A stretch of 64,000 nucleotides of DNA from the NCBI GenBank assembly GCA_023014365.1, contig JAEBUN010000012.1, forward strand, positions 992,001 to 1,056,000, in the 5' to 3' direction. A program made the position numbers and the translations under genes. Under the pieces are notes generated by a model. That model saw only the letters and a program-made list of their open reading frames with translations, searched no databases and was not told the origin of the DNA. Shown piece by piece: positions 52,435-63,975 of this stretch (position 1 is the stretch's first letter; each line of letters starts with the position of its first letter). The DNA comes from Lepiota brunneoincarnata. Its lineage: Eukaryota; Basidiomycota; Agaricomycetes; Agaricales; Agaricaceae.

Positions 52435-53607
52435 TCATGCTATGTGGGAGAAGTCCTGGATAAAGCAACAGTAGAAATTGGTGAAACCCAGGAAGGACTG
52501 AAGCCCTAACTTATCCTTGGGGGTCAGCCACTCTTTGACTCCTGCAACTTTGACCAGGTCCATCTCGATGGAGTTTTCTGAGATAATGAGTCCTAGGTAC
52601 TCAATGTGAGTGCATTCAAACTCACACTTTTCCAGCCATAGGTAAAGTTTGTGCTGTTGGAGGATCTCCATAACATGCCTAACAACATTCCTATGTTGCT
52701 CCAAGGTCTGGGTGAAGATGAGGATGTTGTCCAGGTAGACAACTACAACTCCCTCCATGATAAGTTCATGAAAGATGTCATTCATCATTGTCTGGAAGGT
52801 GGCTGGGCTGTTAGTGAGGCCAACAAACATGACAAGGGGTTTAACGAGGCCACTGTTGGTACAAAAAGCTGCCTTCCACTCATCTCCTGGCTTAATCCAG
52901 ACATTGTTAAAGCCCCATTGAACATCCAATTTGGTGAAGTACTTTGCCCCTTGGAGCTGCACAACCAGCTCAGAGATGAGGGGCAGAGGATGCTTGTTCT
53001 TCACTGTGAGGGCATTGAGTGCTTGGTAATCCTGTACTAGGTGAAGTGAGCCATCCTTTTTTTTGATGAAGAAGACCAGGGAAGCCATGGGAGACTTAGA
53101 TGGGTGTATCTGACCAGAAGACAAGTTTTCCTGTAGGAATTCATCCAGTTCCTTCTGCTTGAGAGGGGACAGTGGATAGACCTTGCATCCCTTGGGATCT
53201 GCTCCCAGGATAAGCTCTATTGCATGATCCCAGGGTTGGTGATCTGGGAGCATGTTGAAGGACTCCTTGGAAAAGACAGTGGTATACTCCTGCAGGTATG
53301 GGGGGACATGTGCTTGGAAGCTGGAATTCTGGGGGTCATTTGTTTGGGAATTCTGGAGGAATGCTTCTGCTAGGCATTGAGAGGTGGTAGAGCCTGCAGT
53401 AATCACCTCTGGAACTGGCTTTGGGGGGAGAAGTCCCACTGCAAAGATACAATCCCCATCTTCTAAAGGCTCCTCTGGCTCTGAGGTGGGGAGGGTTGGA
53501 TCATCCTCATCCTCTTCTTCATCTAAGATAGGAAATGGGCCAAGTCGGCAGGTGTGGATGCAATTGGCTTGAAGTTTTTGTGCATGGTGCTTGGCATGCG
53601 ACTGGTC
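52435..53607 (-). pseudogene. D reverse transcriptase
   Basis: An open stretch of 334 codons with [64 protein letters not shown] and the palm Y-L-D-N (52726-52737) in place of Y-x-D-D, then IEYLGLIISENSIEMD. The Asp-to-Asn change (GAC to AAC) fits CpG deamination of GACGAC and would abolish polymerisation. Confidence 0.85.
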
Positions 53608-53958
53608 TCAGCATTCAGTATAGTATGAGGGGCATTGGGATAATTTGACTTCTCCAGTTTGCCAGTCAATTTCCGGATTATGTTGCATCAGCCATGTAAA
53701 TCCCAGAAGAAGTTCTTGCCTCCCCAACTTGGTTACTGCTAACAGCATGCGTTCAGCATGGTTCTGATAGCACAAGACCATGTCTACCACTTTGGAAATT
53801 TGTCCAGCCTCATTCAGAGTCCCATCTACATTGAACACTGGGATGGGGTTGGATAAGTGGTGAGTACTGAGACAAGCAGTGTGAACAAAGTCTTGGTCAA
53901 TGAAGGAACCAGTTGCACCAGAATCCACCAATGCCTTGACTGTTTTGTGTTCTGCCAA
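53608..53958 (-). pseudogene. D protease
   Basis: Retropepsin with KALVDSGATGSFIDQDF and ELLLGFTWLMQHNPEIDW. The catalytic DSG is intact. Frame 116 codons long. Confidence 0.85.
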
Positions 53959-54185
53959 GTCAGTGGTCTTGAGTTCTACTGTCAGCTGGAGGGACTTGGA
54001 TTCTGAGTTGGAGTAAGCAATGATTGGTTTTTTTGGGAGGTGGTGTTTCCAGCAGGGATGTCATACTGAAGTTTTTGGGGGTAGTGGTGTGTCTTTGGGA
54101 GTTGGTTCAGAGTCGGAAACAGGTTCTATTTCATCTACAGACAAAACCAAGAACCTATTACATGAATGCAGCAGGGGCACACCAG

Positions 54186-54658
54186 TCACCTGTCACACTG
54201 CTGAAAATCCTCTCTAGCTCTCAACTCTGCTTCTTCTACCCTTGGAATTCCAGTTATTGCAGCTAGGGCATCCATCTCCAAATTCCACCTCTGCATCAGC
54301 TCATCTTGTTCCTCCAGATCCATGTACTGGATGTCATGATGGAGTGGACACTTGGCCTTCATATGTCCTGGCCTTTTATAGCAGTAGCAGAGTGCAGGGA
54401 GTCCTGATTTCTGCTTGGAGGCATCAATATCCATAGGGACTGGATTTCCTGGGGAAGGGTTAGAGTGGATAGGGGGATGTGGAGGGGCTTGGGGTCTGAT
54501 TGTCAGCATGGAGGGGGGGAGTCTGACATACCCTGCAGGAGGCTTGGAGGTGGGGGGGAGCAGGGAGCAGGCATTGGAGCAGAATGCCTCATTTGCCATC
54601 CAGGCTTGATCTACCCATCATGCTGCCAAGTACCAAGCCTCTGGGTCTGAGTCTGAGG
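54186..54658 (-). pseudogene. D gag, C-terminal part with knuckle
   Basis: Minus-strand piece with VDQAWMANEAFCSNA-like sequence, a Pro-rich linker and a knuckle reading C-Y-C-Y-K-R-P-G-H-M-K-A-K-C. The second Cys is Tyr, so the knuckle has lost a zinc ligand, as expected from a G-to-A change. Interrupted on the N-terminal side by the TIR element. Confidence 0.75.
54647..54658. repeat. Duplication beside the TIR element, left
   Basis: CTGAGTCTGAGG, nearly the same as CTGAGCCTGAGG at 55852-55863 (one difference). Both lie directly against the inverted ends, and the gag sequence is duplicated there. Confidence 0.65.
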
Positions 54659-55851
54659 GGCCTTAAGAATTTGCCACATGTGGTACCACCACCTACCGCC
54701 CACTACTGCCACCTTACATTAATATTATAGACTTATATACTTATAATCAATGTTAATACCTGCTAATAAACACTTGTTGTTACTCCAATACCATGGTTTA
54801 ATGGCCTGCCACATATTATTATACATAACTGCCAGGAATACTGTATCCTACCCCCACACTACTGTAACATTACTGTGCACTACTGCACACTACCACCACA
54901 CTACAGCCAGGGTTGCAGCATGCTACTGTGACACTACTGTATACTGCTGCCACACTGCTGCCAGGGTACAGTACACTACTGTAACACTACTGCCAGAGTT
55001 TCTGAACTGAAAGGGTAATAGGTGAGGTGTTTGGGGGTTTATGTATGCAAGCATCACAATATCTGTCTGTTGTTGAGGCTTCTACCCAGTTTATGTAGGT
55101 ATAGTAGTGAAAATACGACGAAATTGAGCAATTTAATAAAAACCGCTCAACATGTGGACTTGAGACAACTTGGGATGATAAAGGGGTGTCATATGAGTGA
55201 CCTCCAATGGCTGGGATGTCAAGGTGAGGCAAAACAAGGTAGGAAAAGGGAAATAGAGCAAAAGAGAGAAAGAGGGAGAGAAGACTTCAAATATGGGTTA
55301 AGCTTTGTGAGTTAAATAAGGTGCCTACAAAATACATAGGGTATCTACATTCTGGTGATATTGAAGCTCATGTATGCTCTAAAAATATTAAAGAAAGAAG
55401 TGGAGATGGAAGAAATATGAGGATGAAGGAATACAAGAATAATGGAAATTGGTAGCTACTGTTCATCTAGAATATCCTACAGTCCTTCAATATTCCCAGG
55501 GCATGCCCAGATTAATTACCAAGGAATAGAGAGGGGATGAATTCAAGTCAGGAGGAGGGGATATTGTCACTCTGAGGGCTTTTGATCCGAGTTTCTGACA
55601 TTTCCTTTTATGGAAATTGACAAACTTGAGGTTTGTTTGACATTTCTCTGAGGTATGTCATGTAGGAATGGTTAGTTTAGTCAATAAATAGCCACCATAC
55701 TACTGTATATTGTACCTATATTATTGTATACTACTGCTACATTACTACACATTACCACCACATTACTGCACATTACTGCCAAATTACTGTGACACTACTG
55801 TGACACACATGTGCAGTAGTGCAGTAGCAGTGGTGGCAAATTCATCATGCC
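54659..55851. mobile_element. Non-autonomous TIR DNA transposon in D gag
   Basis: 1193 bp. Left end GGCCTTAAGAATTTGCCAC; right end (reverse complement) GGCATGATGAATTTGCCAC, 16 of 19 identical, with a perfect 11-bp core. Subterminal regions are rich in ACTACTG/ATTACTG repeats. No transposase is visible. Superfamily unclear; the 12-bp flanking duplication is longer than the 8 bp of hAT. Confidence 0.75.
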
Positions 55852-55863
55852 CTGAGCCTGAGG

Positions 55864-56655
55864 GGTGGCTTGCTGGGAGAGTAGCAATGGCATTCTGGAT
55901 GGAAGGGCATAGACCTTGGCAGAACTTGACCACAATAACCTGAGGGTCTTGGTATCCAGACTCAGAGATGAGGACCTTGAAAGTATCCAGGTAGTCTTCG
56001 ATGGTCTGCTCTCATTGGTGGTACAATGTGGACTCCAACATATTCAGTGCATTGGCTTCTGCATTGACAGGGAAAAACTGACCCTTGAATTGCTTGGTGA
56101 AGTTCTACCAGTCCATAAAGGGAAACCTGTCAATGCTAGCTTCCAAATGGAACAGCTCATCAGCCTATTGCACTGCACATCCTGACTTCATGTAAGAGAG
56201 GGTCCACAGTATTTTCTGTTCTGATGAACAGAATTGATCTGTCAAGAGCCTGATGTAGAGCTGGCATGCATTCAGAAATGCATGACCCTTGGCATGTTCT
56301 CTGTCAAATTCAGGTGGGGTTGCCACCTTGGCCATGGTGGAAGTGCATGATGGAGGTGATGGTGGATGGGGGTGAAGAGCAGGAGGAGGGGGGGTTCATG
56401 GGCAGCAGCTTGGGACTCATACTCCACTCTGTTGAGGGGCATGGCTGAGATGGAGGGGGAGGTGTTGGAGTGCTGTCATCCTATTGAGTCCATGAGGTTT
56501 TGGAGCATGTCATGTATGTCATTCACCATGTCCATCACGTTCTATTCAGCTTCAGCTTGTTGGGCCTGTATTGCAGCCATGTCTGTGAGTTGTGAGCCTA
56601 TGGCCTCCTCAATGGTCATTTGAGTCAGTGGTGGCTGCTGCTGCTCTTGGAACAT
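55864..56655 (-). pseudogene. D gag, N-terminal part
   Basis: ATG at 56653-56655 starts MFQEQQQPPLTQMTIEEAIG, then a Gln-rich stretch and Retrotrans_gag-like capsid: DRFPFMDW, FKGQFFPVNAEANALNMLES, QTIEDYLDTFKVLISESGY, VIVVKFCQGLCPSIQNAIAT. Stops are common (TAG after AEAE). Continues into the piece at 54186-54658. Confidence 0.75.
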
Positions 56656-56767
56656 GATGGCAAGGGCACTGGGAGGTAGAGGAAGGGTGTAGCTGGCACA
56701 GGAGAAGTGGTGTAACTTGTCCAGGCATTGTCAATGGCCAGTCCTCTGGGAATAGACTTGATTCTTC
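56656..56767 (-). other. D leader between 5' LTR and gag
   Basis: About 110 bp. The minus strand after the LTR reads GAAGAATCAAGTC; no tRNA-like or self-complementary primer site was recognised. Confidence 0.4.
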
Positions 56768-56962
56768 TGTAAGGGCAACCTGGTTGCTGTGTTGCATCGG
56801 CTGAGCAGGGAGAAACCTTAGAGAATTGAGTAAGGTTTCTCCAAGCTGGCCTACACTACTTATACTACCTGCTGTAATGTCCAAGTTGAGTAATCTACTC
56901 TACATAAATGGCCATGAGGTGTCAGGGATGCCTAAAGTGAGTATAGTCAGGGATGGGCTTGG
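56768..56962 (-). repeat. D 5' LTR, truncated by A3
   Basis: 195 bp starting TGTAAGGGCAACC, matching the 3' LTR at 48271. It is cut where A3 begins; the pentamer CTTGG (56958-56962) is the candidate A3 target duplication. The rest lies beyond the window. Confidence 0.85.
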
Positions 56963-57345
56963 TGTTACCCAGGTTAGGGGTTCGCTCTTGAGTAGCATGG
57001 GTTTCAACACAGGATGTCTATACAGACTTGGTCCTGTTCTACTGAGTGTGACTTGGAGACGATGGAGCACTATAAGTCCAGCCAGTTATGGCAAAGAGGT
57101 ATAGGAGGCAAGAACTTTATAACACTAAGATAAGGATACAAGGTATTGTACTATATCCTTATATACTTCTAAGTGTGGCTGTACTCCTACTATAATAGTC
57201 TGGACTGAGGTAACTATGAGTCAGAGATAAGAAACATGAGGCATATGGCAATAATAGTCCTTCTGATGTACACTACTGATGGTTTCATAGTGACATGAGA
57301 ATGTAGCTAAAAATAACTGTCCTTCTGATAAGACTTCTGATAACA
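56963..57345 (-). repeat. A3 3' LTR
   Basis: 383 bp, TGTTACCCAGG...TCTGATAACA, with the same TATA-box and primer-match segment as A1. Confidence 0.93.
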
Positions 57346-57383
57346 TTAGGTCTGTTTCTAGAGTTGTTTTCCATTACAACTTG

Positions 57384-58046
57384 TTAGTTTCCTTCCTCTG
57401 GGTATTTGGCTAAGTAGTTTGGCTTGTAGTAATCAATTTGGGTTTGATCGGTGGAGTCTGGTCTGGGAGGAATGACAGGGGAGAAAGGGGGAGTGGGATT
57501 TCTGTGGAGATTGAGTACAGCAGCTGTTTCTGGGGATGGAGGTTGTCCAGGATAGAAGATGTCATATAGGAGGCATCTAAAATGGGGACTTTCTATCCTT
57601 TCTTCTGGTAGGGTAGTTGGATTTTCTTCAGAAGGAACCACATGGTTCTCCTGTAATGTTTGATTCAGCCATGTTGTCATAGCATTCCTCATAGTAATCA
57701 TCATTGGTGAGATCAATGTATCGATGGTGAGTTGTGGGAGTGGTTGAGGAACGGGTTGTAGGATTTCTGGAGTAGGGGGCATGTCAAGTCTTTCAGTTTG
57801 GACATTCAGTTCATTTATGGCAAGGTTGGAAGACTGTGCAGTGGGGGCATCAGTATTTGATGCAGTCATAGGAGTAGTGCCCTGGGGCATATTGTTTGCA
57901 TCCGAGGCATGCAAATTGGGGGCAGTCCATGGCCCAGTGTCCTGTATGTCTGCATTGGATGCAGACTGATCTGTTGGTGGTTCAGGGGTTGGCTCACTTG
58001 TGAATGGGACTGGGGGAGTTCCGAACTGGGACATTGTTATTGGCAA
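57384..58046 (-). CDS. A3 ORF4: Pro/Thr/Ser-rich overlapping frame
   Basis: Open for 220 codons with no stop, in a frame different from ORF3. Ends with the same FRCLLYDIFYPGQPPSP block and the acidic tail ending KYPEEGN. Open across ORF3's knuckle region where ORF3 has TGA codons in this copy. No known domain. Confidence 0.5.
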   Translation of the reverse strand: MPITMSQFGTPPVPFTSEPTPEPPTDQSASNADIQDTGPWTAPNLHASDANNMPQGTTPMTASNTDAPTAQSSNLAINELNVQTERLDMPPTPEILQPVPQPLPQLTIDTLISPMMITMRNAMTTWLNQTLQENHVVPSEENPTTLPEERIESPHFRCLLYDIFYPGQPPSPETAAVLNLHRNPTPPFSPVIPPRPDSTDQTQIDYYKPNYLAKYPEEGN

Positions 58047-58752
58047 CAGTGTGGGTGGTGTTCTTGGTGGGGGTGAGAAGTCTGAAGGGATTTCTGATAT
58101 TGGTGGGCTTTCTTCCCTTGTTGGGGATGGTGGTGATGATTGCAGCAGAGGTCGTCATGGTAGTGGTGGGGATGGTTGTGGTGGGGGGCTGTGAGGTATG
58201 TACCTCATTTCATTTGGGTAGGTCCTTCGACACCTTGGACATGAGGCTCGATCTTGAGTGGAGAAGTCACTTGAGTGACTCTGCCCAGGCATGTTGCATA
58301 TTGTACACAGTAGTGAGAGCCTTAGTCTGTTGTACATGGTGGGTATAGTCGTACCAGAGTTGTCAGTCATATTCTGAAATTGAAGTGTGTTCCAATTTAG
58401 TTGTAAAGGCTCCATCGGTGGCAGCCTCATGCAGATCTCCATCAGAAGGGTGATCTGGTCCATATGATCGTACTCCAGCTGTATGGTATCTAAGGGAGGT
58501 GGCTGGGGCAGCTGTTGGTTCTGGGGTGTCATTGGGGTCGGGGGTCTCATCCCTGAGAGAGGCATATGCTGCAGTGAAGGTGTTAGAGAGGGTGTAGGGA
58601 GATGGGGCCGGAACAGGAGTTGTCTGAAGTGCAATATGTTTGATGCTTGCATTGTTGATGATGATGATGGAAGATGATGAGGAAGTTGGCAAGGGTGTTG
58701 TTGAGAAAGGGGGAGTGGTTTGGGAGCAAGCGAGGTTGAGGTTCATGGGCAT
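57628..58752 (-). pseudogene. A3 ORF3: accessory zinc-knuckle protein with stops
   Basis: 1125 bp, ATG to TGA, same length as A2 and no indel. Contains TGA codons in place of CGA, for example after ISEYD. Knuckle cysteines and histidines are largely preserved between the stops. It starts just after the A3 chromodomain. Confidence 0.7.
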
Positions 58753-58819
58753 GTTTAAGTACATCTGGTGTGGGAGTGGAGTTGTTTTTGGTAGGTTCTG
58801 GTGGGTTCCTGATCTTTCT

Positions 58820-60230
58820 GGGGAACTCCATGGGCTTCTTTATACTCAGTTAAATATTCTTCGGCGTTTGTGCAGAGTGTTTCATTGGCAATCCATTCAT
58901 TCTCCATGTGGGAGAATCCTTTCCATTTGACGTAGTATTGGAGTTTTCCGTGATATCAGCGGTGATTTAGAATGGCTTCTATCTTGTATTCTTCTTCTTC
59001 ATTGATAATGTCTGGTGGTGGTGGAGTCAGATGAGATCCATATGCTTCTGTTTCAGTATATGGGGTTAGAAGGTTTCTGTGGAATACTGGATGTATCTTC
59101 CATTTGATCAGAAGTTTTAGTTTGTAAGTGAGTGGCGATAAGACTTCTGAGATAAGGAAGGGTCCTAGTCTTTTTGGGGACATTTTGTTGGAGATGAAGG
59201 GGAGTTTGAGGTTCTTGGCTTCTAGCCATACTTTTTGACATGTTTCAAGGGGTTTGACAGTTCTTCTGGTTCTTTGTTTCATAATATCGGTGGAGAGTTG
59301 ATGTGCCGCATGTGCTTCATTTCTGGTGTCATCAAGGAGTCTGATACGCTCATCTACTGATGGAAAGTTTGATGTTTCCATTACCATGGGTATCGGCAGA
59401 GGATTGTATCCCATGATTAGTTTGAATGGGGACTTCTGCCTTGAGGCATGTATTTTGGAGTTGTGTGTGAACTCAGCAATAGGGAGGGTTTCTGACCAGT
59501 CAAGGGGGTTCCTGGTGCAGTATATGGCAAGGTAGGTCTCGATTTCTTGGTTGTATCATTCGGTAGAACCATCCGTCTGGGGGTGGTATGCAGTTGAGAA
59601 TGCTTGCTGGATGTTTAAGCATTTGGCTAATTCTTGGAGGGAGTTGGCAGTGAATCTGGGGTCTCAATCTGATATGATTTTGTCAGGTAATCTGAACCTG
59701 GTGAAGACTTTTTCTATTAATAGTCATCTGATGTCATCAGCATTTGATCAATCTGAGGTTGGGATGAAAATTACCCCCTTCGTAAGGCCGTGGTCCACCA
59801 CAGACAATATCGCATTATGGCTGGTGCTAGGTGGTAGACTGGTGATAAGATCCCATGATATTTGGGCAAATGGGCATTTGGAAGATGAGGGAGGGATCGG
59901 TTGAGTTGGTGTGTGATCTGGTCTGCATATGATTTTGTGTTGCTGACATTCTGGACAGCCTTTGATGTAATTCTTTATGAATGTTGACATTCCTGGCCAA
60001 TATACTTCTTTCTTGGCAAGGCGGTATGTTTCCTGTTCTCCAGGGTGGCCACATGTAGGGTGGTCGTGGTATCTTGTGATGACATTGCATCTGAGTTGGA
60101 GGTCTTCTGGAATGATGACACATTCTTGGAACATGAGGAGTGGGCCGTTTGAGGTTGGGATTGTTCTGAAGTCTTTATCAGTGGTGTTAGGGTGGGTTTC
60201 CTTTAGGAGGTAGTGGCGCCATTCTTCAAG
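58820..60230 (-). pseudogene. A3 integrase and chromodomain
   Basis: Integrase core DDE blocks and C-terminus (58956-59414) with the start of a chromodomain EEEEYKIEAILNHR. The upstream half lies at 59748-60200, fused in frame to RNase H by deletion. Some TGA codons. Confidence 0.85.
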
Positions 60231-60500
60231 GGCTCGGATAATTGCAAGGAGTTCCCTGTTGTAGATATTGTAATTGCGTTCCGCTGGTCCAAATGTTTGT
60301 GAATAGAATGATATGGGTTTCCATATTCCATTGATGTCATGTTGGTACAGGACAGCTCCTGATGCGAATTTGGAAGCATTGGCTTCTATTTTGAAGGGTT
60401 TTGTGGAGTCAGGCATAAGGAGTACTGGTTCCTTTAAGAATTTGTTCTTGAGTGTTTCAAACGCTTTCTGTTGTTCTTCTTTCCATTCAAATTTGTTCAA
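60210..60500 (-). pseudogene. A3 RNase H, 3' part deleted
   Basis: [16 protein letters not shown] up to EEWRHYLL, then a direct jump to KETHPN of the integrase linker. About 390 bp (A1 9475-9870) are missing; the junction lies at a short AGGAG match present at both breakpoints in A1. Frame stays open across the junction. Confidence 0.75.
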
Positions 60501-60567
60501 TTTGGATAGAAGTTGGTTAAGGGGTTTGGTGTGGTGGGAGTAACTGTGGATGAACTTCCAGTAGAAG

Positions 60568-62183
60568 TTACAGAATCCGATGAATTTCCGAACAGTCTTC
60601 TATTCCCTTGAGTTTTCCGGGATCCATTTTGATTTCATCTGGTGTGATGATCATGCTGAGATATTCAAGTTGTTGTTTGTTGAACTTGCATTTCTCTGTT
60701 TTGAGGTAGAGGTCATTTTCCTGCAGGATTTGTAGTACTTTTTCCATAAGTTGGTCGGTTTCTTCCTGAGTTTTACTGTAGATTAGGATATCATCCATGT
60801 AGATGATGATTCCTCCTTTCTCCATTATCTTGGAGAATAACGTGTCCATCATATGTTGGAACGTTGCGGGACTGTTGCAAAGTCCAAAAAACATGACAGT
60901 CGGTTCAAAAAGACCTATGGGAGTCTTGAACGCTGCTTTCCATTGGTCGCCATCTTTGATTCTGACACTATTGTATCCTAGGTGGACAGTCAAGCTTAGT
61001 GAAGTACTTAGCTCCATTAAGTTTATCCATGATAGAGGAAATCATGGGGATTGGGTAGGCATTTTTGATGGTGTGATCGTTTAGATAACAATAGTCTTGG
61101 CAGGGTTGGAGGTCTCCTCCTTTCTTGGCAACAAAGAAGAATGGTGATGCCATAGGGGATTTTGAGGGGCAGATGTACTCTTTTCAGAGGTTTTCATCTA
61201 TAAATTCCTTCAGTGCTTTTTCTTCAGCAGGTGCCACTTGATAAGGTTTCATTGATTTTGCTTTGAATGTTGGTTTTAGTTCGATTTCATGATCAAACAT
61301 TCTTGATGGTGGGAATTGTTCAGATGCTTTCTTGTTGAATATTTTGGCCCATCGGGCAAATCTCTGAGGGATCTTGGGTGGTTCCTTGTTTGATTCTGGT
61401 TGTTTTCCTTTTTGGTTTGCTGATTTTGTTGGGTTGTGTTGTTTGTTGTGGAGCATCGTGGCGTGTATTGCTTTGGCATTTACTTCTAATGGGGTTAGAA
61501 GCATTGGGTTCATTTCTCTCTCTAAAGAGAAGGTATTGAGGTCAACATTTGACAGGTTGATGTATTCTTCAGGGTTTTCCTCAGGTTGAGAGGTTTTTCC
61601 CACCATTATGTCCATGGCAATGGAGTTAAGTTTGACTGGTCATCATAGGGTTCTGAGGAGTCTGGAAAAGTTTTGGTGATCAATTTGGGGTTTCCAAGAG
61701 AATGTCTTGGTCTTCCAGTTGATGTCAGGGTTGTATTGTTCCAACCGGGGAAATCTGATGATGAGGTCTTTCTCACCAGTGTTTGTGACGTATGCTTCTA
61801 GCGTGCAGTCTCTTCCATCGATGATGGTTCTGATTTTGATGTATTCATGGATCTTGCCATGTTGATTGTCAGTTCCATCAACGTTGTTGAGAGGAATTGG
61901 TTGGTCCAGCCATTTGGTTTGATAACCATGTTGTTTAATGACCTTGTGGGATATGAAATTCCCTTATGCTCCTGAGTCTATCAGGGCGGTGATGGCCATG
62001 GGTTTTGATGTCTGTTCACTCCAAATCTCAATGGGTAAGAAAAGGGATTGTTTATTTGGGGATAGTTGTAGTTGTACAGAGTTTATTGAGAAAATGTCCT
62101 TCTGGGAGTGAGAGTACGAAATGTCCTTCTGAGTTCTGGAATGTGCAGGGGCACATTGATCAACAGCATTCTATTTTAAAAAT
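60568..62183 (-). pseudogene. A3 RT and protease
   Basis: RT piece (60568-61017) with the intact palm Y-M-D-D, a frameshift near 60990, then 60968-61153 and 61184-61615 (protease-RT linker). The protease motif has TAA in place of CAA in D-S-G-A-Q-G-N (near 61968). A deletion of about 33 bp near 60595. Confidence 0.8.
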
Positions 62184-62184
62184 C

Positions 62185-63975
62185 CTAGAATGGACACATC
62201 TCTGGATCCTTAGCTAGTGTGGAATGGAGTTCTTGTTGGAGTTCGGGGTCAAGGTCATCGACCATTTGGCGCATCTGAGATGCAACTTCTGTGACAGCAA
62301 GGGAGTACTTGTGTTGCAGTGATTGCTGGGCATTCCGGTTTGGGAATCCAGGACAGGTGTTTTGTTGTCCAGGGAAAGGACGATTGGGGTTTCTCGCAGG
62401 GTGAGGGGGATTGGTACGCATTCCTGGGAAGCATCTAGTTGGCAGTGGTTGTGGGCATTCACTGACCCAATGATCTTTAGCTCTGCATCGGAAGCATTCT
62501 TGGTTCTGGTATGATTTCATTTGTTGTCCGGTGACAATGGCATCTAATTCCAATGGCTCTTGAGCAGAGTCTTCTTTGGCATATTCTGGTTGGGATATTT
62601 TGGGATAAGGATCTTCGAATCCTTCTTCTACCGTGGCATGGTCTATTTCCATAGCATGTGGGTCTCGTGGGGTGAAATGTGGAGCATTGCTCCTTTGGTA
62701 AAATTGTGCATAGGGCACATTCTTGTTTGGATGGCTTGGTCTGTGGTTTGGTTGGTATTGGTTCCTTTGGGGGAATGTGTTCCTAGGAGTGCCATAGAGG
62801 GCATTAATTTGGCGGAAGTTGTTGTCAAGTTTGTTGGCTTGGGTGTACCAAGCAGTGATGGTTGTCGGAGGGTTTTCTGATTCATCAATCTTCATGGCAA
62901 TACAGCGATCGATTGCCTTGCGGTATAGATCAATCAGGGTGCAATCTTCATTGAGTCTGGATTGACAGACGAGTTCATTGAACTGAGAGTTGAATTCAGT
63001 CATTGGTTTGCCTGCTTGATGCAGGGTTTGAAGCCTGGTATGCACGTATGCATGTTCATCTGCCGGGGTAAAGTCGGCTCTGAGCCAGGCAGTGAAGTTG
63101 TCCCATGATTCCATGGCTATGGGTTGCCCTTGTTGGGTTTGGGTGTTTCTCTCATGGAGGTATTGTCTAGCCCAGGCTTGGGCATCTCCTGATTGCATTG
63201 TCGAAAGGATGAATAGGGTCCTAGCAAGGTTGGTGTTGTAAGTGGTCGTGTTGGCAAGTACATAAACTTCGCATTGGAAGATCCAATCTTCGAAAAGTCT
63301 TCTAGTTCCATCAAAGGCGATGGGTTTGAGGAGTCCTAACTCCTTTGGTGTATGTGCAGCGGCCATTATTTGTAATTGTCCAGGTGGCAGCGGCGGTGGT
63401 GGTGTTGGGGGTTGTGTTAGTCGTAGGGGAGGAGCTGGTAGGGCTAAGGGCGTGATTGGTGTGGGTAATGTGGGTGGTTGTGGATTGGGATCTGATTGGT
63501 TGTTGTCTGTTATATAGATGTCGGAGTCGTTGTCTGCTGGGGGAGTTCTTCCTTGGTTTACTGCGTATTCGTGACGTGTGAATAAGTTTTCTTCTGATTT
63601 GGAAAGTTCTCTTGGTTGCTTGAGGGTGTTTTCAAGTCTTTGAAGTTTGTAATCATTTAATGGGTCTACTTTGGCACGATATTCTTCAGCTTGTTTGCAT
63701 CTTCTTTCTTCTTGTTTGTAGTGTTCTTTTAGTTCCTTTTCATGTTGTATTCTTTGTCGTTCTGCTAGTTCTTCAGCAAAACTTGTTCGAGTATGTGTTG
63801 ATGTACCTGGAGCAGGTGAGTTGAATGGAGATGGGGGGTAGAATGGAGATGGTGTTTGAGTGGGGATAGGGTTTCTTCTGGGATCCGGGTTTTGGGTTCC
63901 TGATCCTGAAATTCTACTTCTCAATTTGAGAGGGGGTGATGGAGTTTCTCGGGCTGAGAACTTCTTTGGAGGCGT
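62185..63975 (-). CDS. A3 gag, open for about 596 codons
   Basis: Open from ACG (63973-63975) to a TAG at 62185-62187, two codons before the TAA used by A1 (CAG to TAG). Same domains as A1 gag: Pro-rich basic start, coiled-coil-like segment, capsid and a CCHC knuckle (CFRCRAKDHWVSEC). A near-cognate ACG start, four codons after an in-frame TAG (63988-63990), is shared with A1. Confidence 0.8.
   Translation of the reverse strand, partial: TPPKKFSARETPSPPLKLRSRISGSGTQNPDPRRNPIPTQTPSPFYPPSPFNSPAPGTSTHTRTSFAEELAERQRIQHEKELKEHYKQEERRCKQAEEYRAKVDPLNDYKLQRLENTLKQPRELSKSEENLFTRHEYAVNQGRTPPADNDSDIYITDNNQSDPNPQPPTLPTPITPLALPAPPLRLTQPPTPPPPLPPGQLQIMAAAHTPKELGLLKPIAFDGTRRLFEDWIFQCEVYVLANTTTYNTNLARTLFILSTMQSGDAQAWARQYLHERNTQTQQGQPIAMESWDNFTAWLRADFTPADEHAYVHTRLQTLHQAGKPMTEFNSQFNELVCQSRLNEDCTLIDLYRKAIDRCIAMKIDESENPPTTITAWYTQANKLDNNFRQINALYGTPRNTFPQRNQYQPNHRPSHPNKNVPYAQFYQRSNAPHFTPRDPHAMEIDHATVEEGFEDPYPKISQPEYAKEDSAQEPLELDAIVTGQQMKSYQNQECFRCRAKDHWVSECPQPLPTRCFPGMRTNPPHPARNPNRPFPGQQNTCPGFPNRNAQQSLQHKYSLAVTEVASQMRQMVDDLDPELQQELHSTLAKDPEMCPF

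Larger units (their letters stand above)
48271..56962 (-). mobile_element. D: Ty3/gypsy element with chromodomain
   Basis: LTRs at 48271-48749 (3') and 56768-56962 (5', cut by A3). The left flank is ATAAG; the right flank lies beyond the A3 insert, so no duplication can be tested. Minus-strand order is gag, protease, RT, RNase H, integrase, chromodomain. Inserts: S solo LTR, unassigned DNA at 50397-51494, TIR element in gag. The chromodomain reads to the 3' LTR and there is no ORF3. Confidence 0.9.
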
